From Candidatus Omnitrophota bacterium (GTDB lineage: Bacteria > Omnitrophota > Gorgyraeia > Duberdicusellales > Duberdicusellaceae), in contig JAFGCB010000003.1 in assembly GCA_016932855.1 (NCBI GenBank), forward strand, positions 1 to 40,127: 40,127 nucleotides of DNA, read 5' to 3'. Made by a program: the position numbers and the translations under genes. The notes below the pieces were generated by a model. It had not been told where the DNA came from, searched no databases, and worked only from the letters and a program-made list of their open reading frames with translations. This document shows positions 1 through 9,100 of this stretch, in pieces (position 1 is the first letter of the stretch; each line of letters opens with the position of its first letter).

Positions 1-1
1 A

Positions 2-1012
2 GATATGGCCACTCTTAACTACACCTGGTATAAATACACCGACGTGACCCTTCAAGACGGCACCACAAAAACAGTAAATAACGGGACAATAAGCTACAGC
101 TTCAGCATGCAGTGGGCGGAATTCTCTACAAATCCCAACTGGGACCACTGGGTAACCTTTAGCGGACCCAATGTAACCGGCGGGGTCCTTGGCAATGTCT
201 GGCTTGATTATATCAATGACTTCAACAAGCCGGCCGGGACCTTTGATTTCAGCTTCACCATAATAAGAACAGAGCTTACCTACGGCGGCTACGACGGAAA
301 CGGTAATGCCACTTCAATACACCAGCACCAGGACGGCATAATGTACTCGCCCAACCAGGGAGACGCTTCCTGGCAGCATCTGGTAAATTACTGGTTTGTG
401 CCCGGCGACGGCTACCCGCTTTATATTAAAGAAGACGGCGGATGCTGGACCAACCAGGCCTGGGGTACTAACCGTGACCCCTCTATAGTTCCGGATAAAG
501 AACCTCCGGCTGATGCACAGTATTCAGTCGACAGCAGAGTCGACAATACCCGCTTCTCCGGACAAGACGGTTATCTTAATGCTTCTGACTTTTTCAAGGC
601 TCTCTGGGGAGAAGGCAACACCGACAGCCTCGAATATGTTGGCCAATTTACTGACAAAATTGCTCGAGAATATCAAGTCGAAGCCGAGGGTATCTACTGG
701 CTACTTATGAGATGGGGCAATCCTGACAGTGCAGACATTCGCAGTCACTACGATGTTAGAATCTGGCTAGATGCAGATACATTAGGGCTGGACTACGACG
801 AAGAAGGATACTGGCAGGTAGAAGGAATGATGCAAACCGATGACGGCGAGTGGGTCTTAAGACTACGCTGCGCTAATGGTATGCGCGGCTCACTTATTTT
901 CTTAACTATGGACGAGCTTGTAGAGGCTTACGGCGGAAAAGTTAAAGTATTTTACAATAGACCTCAAATCTACTGGGAGGATTTTAATAACTTCGAAGGC
1001 TGGGACGGATAA
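2..1012 (+). CDS. Secreted protein family member, 5' truncated by window edge
   Basis: This is the C-terminal part of a protein with no recognised domain name. The reading frame is open to the window edge, and the Asp codon at position 2 aligns with the Asp preceding the same MATL segment in the paralogue at 16965-18497. The first visible Met is therefore internal and the true start lies upstream. About 170 residues match that paralogue at roughly 60% by eye, including shared HWVTFSG, GNVWLDYI, DGIMYSPN and GGCWTNQAWGTN segments. The high Trp, Gly and Asn content and beta-rich look suit an exported carbohydrate-binding-like or surface protein, but this is inference. Beyond the shared part this copy has about 150 extra residues absent from the paralogue, which ends instead in a short Gly-rich tail. 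An intrinsic terminator follows at 1083-1120. Confidence 0.75.
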   Translation, partial: DMATLNYTWYKYTDVTLQDGTTKTVNNGTISYSFSMQWAEFSTNPNWDHWVTFSGPNVTGGVLGNVWLDYINDFNKPAGTFDFSFTIIRTELTYGGYDGNGNATSIHQHQDGIMYSPNQGDASWQHLVNYWFVPGDGYPLYIKEDGGCWTNQAWGTNRDPSIVPDKEPPADAQYSVDSRVDNTRFSGQDGYLNASDFFKALWGEGNTDSLEYVGQFTDKIAREYQVEAEGIYWLLMRWGNPDSADIRSHYDVRIWLDADTLGLDYDEEGYWQVEGMMQTDDGEWVLRLRCANGMRGSLIFLTMDELVEAYGGKVKVFYNRPQIYWEDFNNFEGWDG

Positions 1013-1082
1013 ACAAATCCTTGCTTAGGAGGCCTTATTTTAAGATTAATTAACTAAAACCCCATAGACTATAATTTTATAG

Positions 1083-1120
1083 AACAAGCCTTTTCTTTCT
1101 TAAAGAGAAGGCTTGTTTTA
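1083..1120 (+). terminator. Intrinsic terminator
   Basis: A 16-bp inverted repeat (1083-1098 with 1102-1117, one G-T wobble) has a 3-nt loop and is followed by a short T run. It lies 70 bp after the stop of the truncated secreted-protein gene and before the next promoter, so it insulates the two genes. Confidence 0.8.
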
Positions 1121-1146
1121 TAATCAGAGATTATTATTCTTGCAGC

Positions 1147-1176
1147 TTGACAATATAACCATAAAAATATTATAAT
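1147..1176 (+). promoter_or_regulatory. Consensus sigma70-type promoter for the 1192 gene
   Basis: TTGACA (1147-1152) and TATAAT (1171-1176) are both perfect consensus hexamers, 18 bp apart. The predicted transcription start is near 1183, only about 9 nt before the ATG at 1192. No Shine-Dalgarno sequence fits in that leader. The TTG at 1180 lies at or before the predicted start and is unlikely to be used. Confidence 0.75.
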
Positions 1177-1191
1177 TAGTTGTTAAAAACA

Positions 1192-1896
1192 ATGAAAAAT
1201 TATCTGTTTTTTATAACTTTTCTAATTGCCGGGCTTGCCTTTTCCAGCCAGCTTTTAGCCGAGGATAAAGTAATCGAGGGAAGGCTCTACCAGGATAAAA
1301 ACCTCTTATTCCTTGTGGACAAAGATGGTTTTACTTACGCTTTTACAGGCGGAAACCAGGAGCTTAAAAAAGCTCTTTTAAACTTAGGCCCTGAAAATAA
1401 AGCGGTTGTGCAAGCGGAGGTTACCGACGCTGTGCAGACCAACTGCGAATCAAAGGTTGAATTTGACGTAATGGAAGAAAGGAACATCACTGTAAAATGC
1501 GTGCAATATACAGTTATAGCGGCAAAAAAGATTGTAAGTGTCGGTAAATCCGGCGAGGACTTCCCCCTGCCCAAAAGAAACCCTGAGCTTGAAAGAATGC
1601 ACTTTAAGGAAACCTCCAAAAGCGCCGACGCTACCCTTAAAAATCCGGGAGCTGTTGAAGGGACCATTACCTATATAAATTTCAAATCGCCGATAAAGAC
1701 TTTCCAGGTGGAAGACGGAAAAACAAAGAATAAGGTAAATCTCGTTATCACCCCCGCGACCAGCGTCTACATAGCTAAAAACAATCAGCCTTTCCAGGTA
1801 AGCGAGCTGTCTCTTAAGTCCGGCCAGAAAGTATTTGTCGCCTTCTCCTGGACCATAAAGAAGAACGAAGCTGACGTTATAACTATAATAGAATAG
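1192..1896 (+). CDS. Small exported protein, two OB-like segments
   Basis: This is a 234-residue protein of unknown function. It begins with a clear Sec signal peptide (basic MKN, hydrophobic core to about residue 20, then a QLLAE cleavage-like site), so it should be periplasmic or surface exposed. The mature part appears to have two similar-sized beta-rich segments. The first (about residues 25-115) starts VIEGRLY and holds two Cys that could pair. The second (about 150-234) starts AVEGTITYI. Short 'xVEGxI' beta-barrel domains of this sort recall OB-fold or DUF5666-like domains, but I cannot confirm that. The ATG at 1192 is preferred over the in-frame TTG at 1180 because the promoter places the transcript start downstream of the TTG. 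It has its own promoter and appears monocistronic. Confidence 0.75.
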   Translation: MKNYLFFITFLIAGLAFSSQLLAEDKVIEGRLYQDKNLLFLVDKDGFTYAFTGGNQELKKALLNLGPENKAVVQAEVTDAVQTNCESKVEFDVMEERNITVKCVQYTVIAAKKIVSVGKSGEDFPLPKRNPELERMHFKETSKSADATLKNPGAVEGTITYINFKSPIKTFQVEDGKTKNKVNLVITPATSVYIAKNNQPFQVSELSLKSGQKVFVAFSWTIKKNEADVITIIE

Positions 1897-1940
1897 ATTT
1901 TTTTTCAAGGGATAGGGACTGGCAAAAATCGGGTAAATAA

Positions 1941-2053
1941 TTGCAGAGATCGGATTAAGATTGAAAGTGTCTTAGTCTCTGCAATCGAGTTCCGGCCGGC
2001 ATAGCCGCAAGGAACAATAACAAGGGTAGTCAAGCGGAGACTACCCATTTTTT
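1941..2053 (+). ncRNA. Structured RNA candidate ending in terminator
   Basis: Three consecutive hairpins occur without a credible ORF. The first pairs 1941-1947 with 1978-1984 and 1953-1960 with 1970-1977, a 15-bp stem with a 5-nt bulge and 9-nt loop. The second pairs 1989-1993 with 2011-2015, with an inner CGGC/GCCG stem. The third is the terminator at 2024-2053. No good promoter lies just upstream, so it may be a 3' UTR of the 1192 gene or a processed small RNA. It did not match 6S, tmRNA, SRP or a riboswitch that I know. Confidence 0.4.
2024..2053 (+). terminator. Intrinsic terminator
   Basis: A perfect 8-bp stem GGGTAGTC (2024-2031) / GACTACCC (2039-2046) with a 7-nt loop is followed by ATTTTTTT. 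It ends the transcript from the 1192 gene or the structured RNA upstream. Confidence 0.85.
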
Positions 2054-2098
2054 ATCCTGGAAAATGTAAAATTATCAATGCAAAATTAGCAATTTAAA

Positions 2099-2467
2099 AT
2101 GATTGCGGCTGACAGAAAAAGGGGATATGAATTAACTGAGCGGTTACTCGACTTTGCGGCTCAAATTATCAAACTTATCGATCTGCTTCCAAAAACTACC
2201 GTTGGTAAATATGTTAGCGGGCAAATCCTGCGTTCAGGAACATCGCCCGGCTCTAATTATGAAGAGGCCTGCGGAGCAGAATCAAAAGCAGACTTTATCC
2301 ATAAATTAGGGATTGTCCTAAAAGAACTTAAAGAAAGTCGTTTCTGGCTAAGACTTATTAAACGTTTAAGGTTGGTTTCATTGAGCCAAATATAACCTGT
2401 TCTCAAGGAATGTGAAGAATTATGCGCTATTGTCGCAAAGAGCATCTTCACGGCAAAAAAAAGGTAA
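2099..2467 (+). pseudogene. Four-helix-bundle protein (S23/IVP family), one in-frame stop
   Basis: The first 98 codons match the four-helix-bundle family known from 23S rRNA intervening sequences and from the Avd accessory protein of diversity-generating retroelements. Typical features are LRSGTSPGSNYEEA, SKADFIHKLGI and LKELKESRFWLRLIK. A TAA at 2393-2395 ends the frame early. The same frame continues beyond it with a normal family C terminus (PVLKECEELCAIVAKS) to a TAA at 2465-2467. A single TTA to TAA change would explain the break. The ATG lies inside the left inverted repeat and has no Shine-Dalgarno sequence. The product would be a small basic pentameric helical protein, but is probably not made intact. 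A 98-residue truncated version remains possible. Confidence 0.8.
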
Positions 2468-2496
2468 AATATAGGTTTTTTATATAAACATTATGG

Positions 2497-2519
2497 ATTA
2501 GCAATTTTAAATTGCTAAT
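2497..2519. repeat. AT-rich palindrome at element right end
   Basis: ATTAGCAATTT (2497-2507) and AAATTGCTAAT (2509-2519) form perfect 11-bp arms around one T. The same AGCAATTTAAAAT block occurs in the left repeat of the element, so this end holds a doubled copy. Confidence 0.7.
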
Positions 2520-2566
2520 TGAGAATTTTACATTTTACAATTTCCAAATAAAAAAGAGATTCTATT

Positions 2567-5500
2567 ATGAAATTGATTCAGCTTTCCGTGCGGCGCCCGG
2601 TTACTGTAGCCATGTTCTTTCTGGGCGTGTTCCTTCTGGGGTTTATATCCTGGTCAAGGCTTCCCCAGGAACTTTTCCCTTCAATAGCCTATCCCCAGAT
2701 AACAGTAGTAACCACCTACGAGAACGCCGCCCCCGAAGAAATAGAAAGCCTGGTCACCAAAATAGTCGAAGAAACCGTAGGCACCGTAAACAACGTAAAA
2801 CGCATAAATTCAATCTCCAAAGAAGGCCTCTCTATAGTGATGATAGAATTCAACTGGGACACGAAAATGGATTTTGCGGCTCTTTCGGTAAGAGAAAAAA
2901 TCGACCTTATTAAAGAAAAACTTCCCCGGGACTCGGAAGAGCCGGTGGTAATGAAATACAACCCTTTTGAGCTTCCCATAATGAACCTGGCCATAACCGG
3001 AAATCTTCCTCCGGTTGAATTAAGAGAGACCACAAGAAAGCATGTTAAAGAGGCTATCGAGAAAATAGAGGGGGTGGCTTCCGCCAATATTACCGGCGGG
3101 GAGGAAAAAGAAATCGTGGTGGAAATAGACCAGCCCAGGCTTCAGGCTTCCCAGCTTTCCATAGTAACGGTCGTCGACCACCTGAAAGCCACCAACATAA
3201 ACTACCCGGCCGGGACCATCAAAGAAAGCGTCTACGAATACCTGATAAGGACCATAGGCGAATTCCAGAACGTGGAAGAAATCCAGGAAACCCCAATTGC
3301 CCTGGACGAACAGGAAGAAGAAGAAAAGCCCGGTAAAAAAAAGGAAGAAAAAAATACCAAGCGCCTTATATTCTTAAAGGATATAGCCCAAATAAACGAA
3401 TCGGTTAAAGAAAAAACCTCCGTCTCCCGCTACAACGGGGAAAGCAGCATCTCTCTGGTCATACGCAAACAATCCGGGGCGAACACCCTGCGCACAGCCG
3501 AGCTTATAAAGGACGAGATAAAAGAACTGCTCGAAGAAAAGCTGCCTAAAGGCACGATTATCCGCATAACCTACGACCAGTCTCAATTCATAAAGGAAGC
3601 CATAACCAGCTTAAGAGACGCCGCCATACAGGGAGGCATACTTGCTTTTCTGGTACTGCTTTTCTTTTTAAAAGATACCCGCTCCTCAATAGTAATTATT
3701 TTTTCCGTGCCTATATCTTTAATGGCAACCTTCTGTCTTATGTATTTTACCAAGATAAACATAAACATGATGTCCTTGGGAGGCCTTGCCCTGGGCGTGG
3801 GAATGCTAGTGGACAACTCCGTGGTGGTCATTGAAAACATATTCCGGCACCGCCAGCTCGGCAAAGACCAGAAAGCCGCGTCAGTCAAGGGGGCTACCGA
3901 AGTCTTTGCTCCTATTGTAGGCTCGACCTTAACTACGGTAGCTGTATTTGTTCCCTTCGGGTTCGTAGTCGGAATCGCCGGCCAGATTTTCAAACAGCTC
4001 TCCTTAACCATAGTCTTTTCCTTAATAGCCTCGATTATCGTGGCCATAACCCTTATTCCGGTATTAATCTCGATGGGCAAAAACATAGGCTCTTCAAAGG
4101 CCCTGGAAAAGATTATTCCTGAATTCTCTTTCCACAGAAGCGCCTTTTTTACAAAATCCATATCTTTTTTCCTGGAAAGAAAATTCTTAACCATAGGCTT
4201 GGCCTTTATCCTGTTTCTCTTAAGCCTGGCCATATTAAGGACCTCCGAGAAAAGGTTTCTGCCTCAAGTAGACCAGAGGCAGTTTATCATAAAGGTGGAT
4301 ATGGCCCCGGGCACCCGCCTGGAGATAACCGACCAGGTAGTGAAAAAAATAGAAGGCATTATCCTGAATTTACCCGAAGTAAAAGACGTAACCGTAAATA
4401 TCGGCTCAAGCGAAGAAAAGACTTCGCTGGAAGAAACAGCCCTGAAAATATTGGGGTCTCACCAGGCCCAGATTATGGTAAACCTTCAGAAACGAAACCG
4501 AAAAAAAGGATTCAGGAGCTCGACCCAGGAGATAATACAATATATAAAATCCTCATTGCGGCTTGAGGACTTAAGCGAAGCTCAAATAGAATATATTGCC
4601 CAGGAAACTTCACTGGGTACGGCCATGGAGCAGAATACGCCGGTTGCCATAGAAATACGGGGCCCGGATTTAGCCAAGCTCACCTCTATTGCCGCGGAAA
4701 TACAGAAAAAACTGGAAAATATCCCCAGTCTCTACGGCATAAAAAACAGCATGATTTCCCCTTCCCCTGAAACCAAGCTTAAAATATTAAAAGACAGGGC
4801 CTCTCTGTACGGCCTGTCAGTAAGGGATATCGCCATCACCGCCCAGGTTGCCTTAAAAGGATATGTTGCCACGAAGTTTAAGGTCAAGACCGAATCCGAA
4901 GACATTGATATAAGGGTAAGGTTAAGGCCCGAAGACAGGCAAAACCTGATAACCTTAAGAAGGCTTCTTATCCGCTCTCCTCTGGAGCTTATGGTTCCTT
5001 TGTCTGAGGTGGCCTATTTTGTTCACGGCACCGGCCCCACGGAAATAAAAAGAATAGACCAGCAGAAGGCGGTCTTGGTAAACGCCAATATATTCGGAGA
5101 AAACCTAAACGAAATCCTTAAGGACGTAAAGCTTGCCATATCCGAAGTTAAAGAAAAAATGGGAGAGGAAAAAGATTACTCAATAGACTTAGGCGGCGAG
5201 GAACAACAAATAAAAGAATCCTTCGCAAGCCTGGCTTTTGCCTTAAGCTTCGCTGTATTGCTCGTATATATGATTATGGCCGCTGAATTCGAATCCCTCT
5301 GGCAGCCTTTTTTAATAATGTTTACCGTGCCCCTGTCGCTGATAGGAGTAAGCTTAACCCTTTTTATAACCCGTACCGCTTTAAGCGCTGTGGCTTACCT
5401 GGGAATAATCGTGCTTGGAGGAATTGTAGTAAATAACGGGATTGTTCTTATAGACCTTATTAACACCCTGCGGGAGGAAGGCAAGCCCTTAAAAGAATCC

Positions 5501-6154
5501 ATAATAAGCGCCTGCCAGATACGCTTAAGGCCAATTCTTATTACTTCCTCAACAACTGTTCTGGGAATGCTTCCTTTAGCCTTAGGCATAGGAGAGGGAG
5601 CGGAGCTGCGGGCTCCCCTGGCAATAACCGTTATCGGAGGATTAATCTCAGCCACGTTTTTAACAGTCATAATACTGCCCTGTTTGTATCTGGTTGTGGC
5701 CGAGAGAATAAAATTTAAGGCTGTCAAGAAAGAAGAAAAGGAACTTTCTCCGGCCCTGGCAGGTATTAATATAGAAAGCATCCCCGCGCCCTTTGAGGAA
5801 AAAGAAATCCTTCCTTTGAAAAAGCAAATCGAAGAAGAAGAAGAAGAAGAAGAAGAAGAAGAAGAAGAAGAAGAAGAATCAAAACCTGATCTTGAAGAAA
5901 AACAACCAATTGAACCCCAAGCGTTTACAGAAGATTTAACCCCCCGGCAAAAGGAATTCTTAAAAAAATTAAAAGAAGTAAAAAAGATGTCCCGCAAAGA
6001 ATACGCCGATACCTTCGGAATATCCGTGCCTACGGCAGCCAGGGATTTAAAAGACTTGCTTGAAAAAGGCCTGGTGGTCGCCAAAGGTCCTTTAGGGCCG
6101 GGCCGCTGGTATGAATTAAATGAAAAAACAAATCCCCCGATAGATACGACCTGA
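2567..6154 (+). CDS. RND efflux transporter (HAE1-like) fused to winged-helix domain
   Basis: This 1195-residue protein is an inner-membrane, proton-driven RND pump of the AcrB-like HAE1 type. It opens MKLIQLSVRRPVTVAMFFLGVF, with the first membrane helix within residues 12-30. It has two large periplasmic loops and helix clusters near residues 340-480 and 880-1040. The TM4 proton-relay segment reads GMLVDNSVVVIEN with D416-N417, so one of the two Asp of AcrB is Asn, as in many bacterial HAE1 relatives. A usual family member ends around residue 1045. Here the cytoplasmic tail continues with a Glu-rich linker (16 consecutive Glu at 1089-1104) and a winged-helix-like domain at about 1124-1188 (KMSRKEYADTFGIS, then TAARDLKDLLEKG). 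This tail is unusual. Substrate is unknown. A second RND gene starts 23 bp after its stop. Confidence 0.92.
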   Translation: MKLIQLSVRRPVTVAMFFLGVFLLGFISWSRLPQELFPSIAYPQITVVTTYENAAPEEIESLVTKIVEETVGTVNNVKRINSISKEGLSIVMIEFNWDTKMDFAALSVREKIDLIKEKLPRDSEEPVVMKYNPFELPIMNLAITGNLPPVELRETTRKHVKEAIEKIEGVASANITGGEEKEIVVEIDQPRLQASQLSIVTVVDHLKATNINYPAGTIKESVYEYLIRTIGEFQNVEEIQETPIALDEQEEEEKPGKKKEEKNTKRLIFLKDIAQINESVKEKTSVSRYNGESSISLVIRKQSGANTLRTAELIKDEIKELLEEKLPKGTIIRITYDQSQFIKEAITSLRDAAIQGGILAFLVLLFFLKDTRSSIVIIFSVPISLMATFCLMYFTKININMMSLGGLALGVGMLVDNSVVVIENIFRHRQLGKDQKAASVKGATEVFAPIVGSTLTTVAVFVPFGFVVGIAGQIFKQLSLTIVFSLIASIIVAITLIPVLISMGKNIGSSKALEKIIPEFSFHRSAFFTKSISFFLERKFLTIGLAFILFLLSLAILRTSEKRFLPQVDQRQFIIKVDMAPGTRLEITDQVVKKIEGIILNLPEVKDVTVNIGSSEEKTSLEETALKILGSHQAQIMVNLQKRNRKKGFRSSTQEIIQYIKSSLRLEDLSEAQIEYIAQETSLGTAMEQNTPVAIEIRGPDLAKLTSIAAEIQKKLENIPSLYGIKNSMISPSPETKLKILKDRASLYGLSVRDIAITAQVALKGYVATKFKVKTESEDIDIRVRLRPEDRQNLITLRRLLIRSPLELMVPLSEVAYFVHGTGPTEIKRIDQQKAVLVNANIFGENLNEILKDVKLAISEVKEKMGEEKDYSIDLGGEEQQIKESFASLAFALSFAVLLVYMIMAAEFESLWQPFLIMFTVPLSLIGVSLTLFITRTALSAVAYLGIIVLGGIVVNNGIVLIDLINTLREEGKPLKESIISACQIRLRPILITSSTTVLGMLPLALGIGEGAELRAPLAITVIGGLISATFLTVIILPCLYLVVAERIKFKAVKKEEKELSPALAGINIESIPAPFEEKEILPLKKQIEEEEEEEEEEEEEEEESKPDLEEKQPIEPQAFTEDLTPRQKEFLKKLKEVKKMSRKEYADTFGISVPTAARDLKDLLEKGLVVAKGPLGPGRWYELNEKTNPPIDTT
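5831..5878 (+). repeat. (GAA)16 trinucleotide repeat encoding poly-Glu
   Basis: Sixteen uninterrupted GAA triplets lie in frame in the first RND gene. Unit gain or loss would change linker length between pump and winged-helix domain without shifting the frame. Confidence 0.95.
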
Positions 6155-6177
6155 AACTTCCAAAAAACCAGTAAGCC

Positions 6178-9100
6178 ATGAGCATAGTTGAATTATCTGT
6201 AAAAAGACCCATAACCATACTTATGGTCTTTTTGTTAATTACTGTTTTCGGGGTTATCACCCTGCAAATGCTGCCTATTGAAATGATGCCCAATATAAGC
6301 CTCGGCTATATTACCATAAACATAAATATAAGAGGCGGCATACCCGCGGCAAAAGTCGAGAAAAAAGTAAGCCGGCCCGTAGAAGAAGCCGTAAGCAGCG
6401 TCTCCCACCTTAAAACTTTGCTTTCGATTTCCAAAGAAGGCAATGCCCGGATTATCCTGGAATTCGAGCCCGGGACCGATATGGATTTTGCCGCCCTGGA
6501 GACGCGGGAAAACTTCAGCCGGATAAGAAATAAACTCCCCAAGGAAATAGAAAAACCTATCATAGCCAAATACCAGTATACCGATACCCCCATAATGATC
6601 CTGGCGGTAACCAGCCAGCAGCGTACGCCGGAGGAACTTCGGAAAATCGTCGATGACAAAATAAAAGACCGGGTCCAAAGAATCGAAGGAATAGCCCAGG
6701 TGGAAGTAGTAGGCGGAAGGGAAAGTAAAATTTTAATAGAAGTGGACCAGAGCCGGCTCCAATCCTATGCCCTTCCTATAGGCAAACTTGTGGACATAAT
6801 CAACATCAACAACATAAATCTTATGGTGGGCGAAATCAATAAAGTAAGGGACAAATACCTTATAAGGACTATCGGTGAATTCGAATCCCTGGAAGACATA
6901 GAAAATCTGGCGGTAGCCGTAACTCAAAAAGGCTCGATTATAAGGATAAAAGACGTGGCTGACGTGAAAGATTCCTACCTTGACCCTGTGGCTTTCGCCA
7001 GGGTCAATGCCCAGCCGGCTGTCTCTCTCTATATACAGAAAGAATCCCTGGCAAATACGGTAAATACCTCCCGCTTAATAGATAAAGAACTGAAGTTTCT
7101 GACCAGGGTCCTGCCCGAGGACGTTAAAATCGTTCCTACTTTTAACCAGGCCGAATACATTGTAGGCGCGGTCAACCGGGTAAAATTCGCCCTGCTCTAC
7201 GGAGCTATCTTAGCCTCCCTCATTCTCTTTGTCTTCTTAAGAAACCCCCGAAGCATCCTTATAATTATATCCAGCATACCGCTTTCCCTTATGGTTGCTT
7301 TTAGCCTCATGTTTTTCAGCAAAATATCTTTAAATATCATGAGTCTAAGCGGCCTGGCCATCGGGGTGGGGATGCTTGTAGACAGCTCCATTGTGGTCAT
7401 AGAAAATATTTTTAAGAAACGCGACGCCCTCCAAGGCAGCCTTGACCCCCAGATAATGAAAAGTGTCTCCACCGAGGGAACGAATGAAATGGCTCTGCCG
7501 ATCTTCGCCTCGACCCTGACTACCTTGTCGGTATTTATACCCCTTATTTTCATAAACCCCGAAACTAAGATGCTTTACAGCGGCGTAGCCAACACTATCT
7601 GTTTTTCTCTTATGGCTTCGCTGGTGGTTTCGCTTACCCTTATTCCTATGCTTTGTTCAAGGATCATACAAAGACCCACACCTCCTGAACCTCAACCTCC
7701 TGCGTTTGAGGAAAAAATAGAGCTTAAGCCACCGGAAGAAAATGCCCCGGCTCCGGAAAAAAAGCAAACGATAAAGCTGTGGTTTTTTTCTTTATTCGCG
7801 AAAATAAGAGACTGGTACGATAAAGCCTTGTATGCCTCGGTAAATATGCGGTACATCCTTTTACTTATCACTCTTTTTATATTTTCGGTAGCGGTCTGGC
7901 AGGGACTTAAATTAGACAAGGAGTTTATAGGCGTTGCCGAACAGAATAAATTCACTATCTTTGTGGAAATGCCTACCGGAACCCGATTGGATATTTCCGA
8001 CGAGATAGTATACAAGGTAGAAAAATTTGCCGCCGGGGTAGAAGAGGTGAAAACAGTCACTACCAAGGTAGAGCCCTGGTCAAGCAAAGTCTATATTGAG
8101 CTTTACCCCTTAAATATAAGAAAAATATCCAGCCAAGAGGTAATCGAAAAAATAAGGCCTTATACTGAAACCCTTGAGCCGGCCTTTATTTATTTTGAGG
8201 AATCGGAGGAAGTGGGAACCAAGGAAATTCTTATTGAACTTTTTGGCTATGACTATGAAGTCCTTAAAAACCTGGCCATAGCCGCGGCAAGCAGGATGAA
8301 AGGAATACCGAAATTTACCGATTTAAAGATAAGAATGAGGGAAGGACGGCCTGAAATGTGGGTAAGCGTAAACAAGCCCCAGGCAGCTCTTCTCGGCCTT
8401 ACCGCCGGAGATATCTCCCTTACTCTTCACACTCAAATGCGGGGCTTGGTCGCCACCCGCTACCGCGGCATGCGTGAGCCTTTGATCCGGGCAAAAGACA
8501 GCTTTCGAAGCAACTACTCCACTTCTTCCCTGGCGGACAACATAATATTCGGGGATGAAGCGAAGGATGTCGAGGAAGTCTCTAAATTTGCTCCCTATAC
8601 AGGAGACGAAAAAGAAATAGAAAGCATTGTAAGGTTAGAGGAAAAATTCAGGAAAACCTTTGAAGACTTAAAGCGCCTAAGCATTATTACTCCCGAAGGA
8701 GACATAGTCTACCTTTCCCAGTTTGCCGACTTTACCTTTGATTTCGGGCCAAGCGAAATCTGGAGAAAAGATAAATCCCGCATGGTCCAAGTAAGTGCCA
8801 ATACCGGCGGTATGCCTTTGGGCAAGGCCGCCGAATACGTAAAAACCGCTCTAAAAGACATGGAAATGCCTAAAGATTATTTCTGGCAATTCGGCGGGGA
8901 TTATCACAAAATGATGAGAAACCAAAAGGACATGATCTATATACTGTTAAGCGTGGTCCTTGTATACATGATCCTGGCAAGTCTTTTTGAATCATTCATG
9001 CAGCCTTTTATAATACTGACCACTGTTCCCTTAGCGGCAATCGGGGCGATATTCCTGCTCAGGCTAACCGGAAAATCCATAAGCATAGGCGTGCTTATAG

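Larger units (their letters stand above)
2058..2546 (+). mobile_element. Single-gene element with terminal inverted repeats (four-helix-bundle type)
   Basis: The ends at 2058-2104 and 2499-2546 are imperfect inverted repeats. After reverse complementing the right end, both begin TGGAAA, share ATGTAAAATT, then TCAAT, and end with TAGCAATTTAAAAT; small gaps separate these blocks. The right end also carries a near-perfect palindrome at 2497-2519 (11-bp arms). The only gene inside is a decayed four-helix-bundle protein. The element sits between a terminator and the RND gene start. No transposase is present, so movement would need help in trans. Target duplications are not obvious. Confidence 0.6.

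Noticed and set aside
2512-2913. Plus-strand ORF overlapping the start of the first RND gene
   Set aside because: It is a frame shadow with Arg-rich junk and overlaps the highly conserved RND N terminus.
3583-4233. Long open frames antisense to the RND genes (also 5395-6084, 6235-6678 and 8937-9482)
   Set aside because: They mirror conserved RND coding sequence, have no family likeness or ribosome site, and the Ser-rich one is simply the GAA repeat read backwards.
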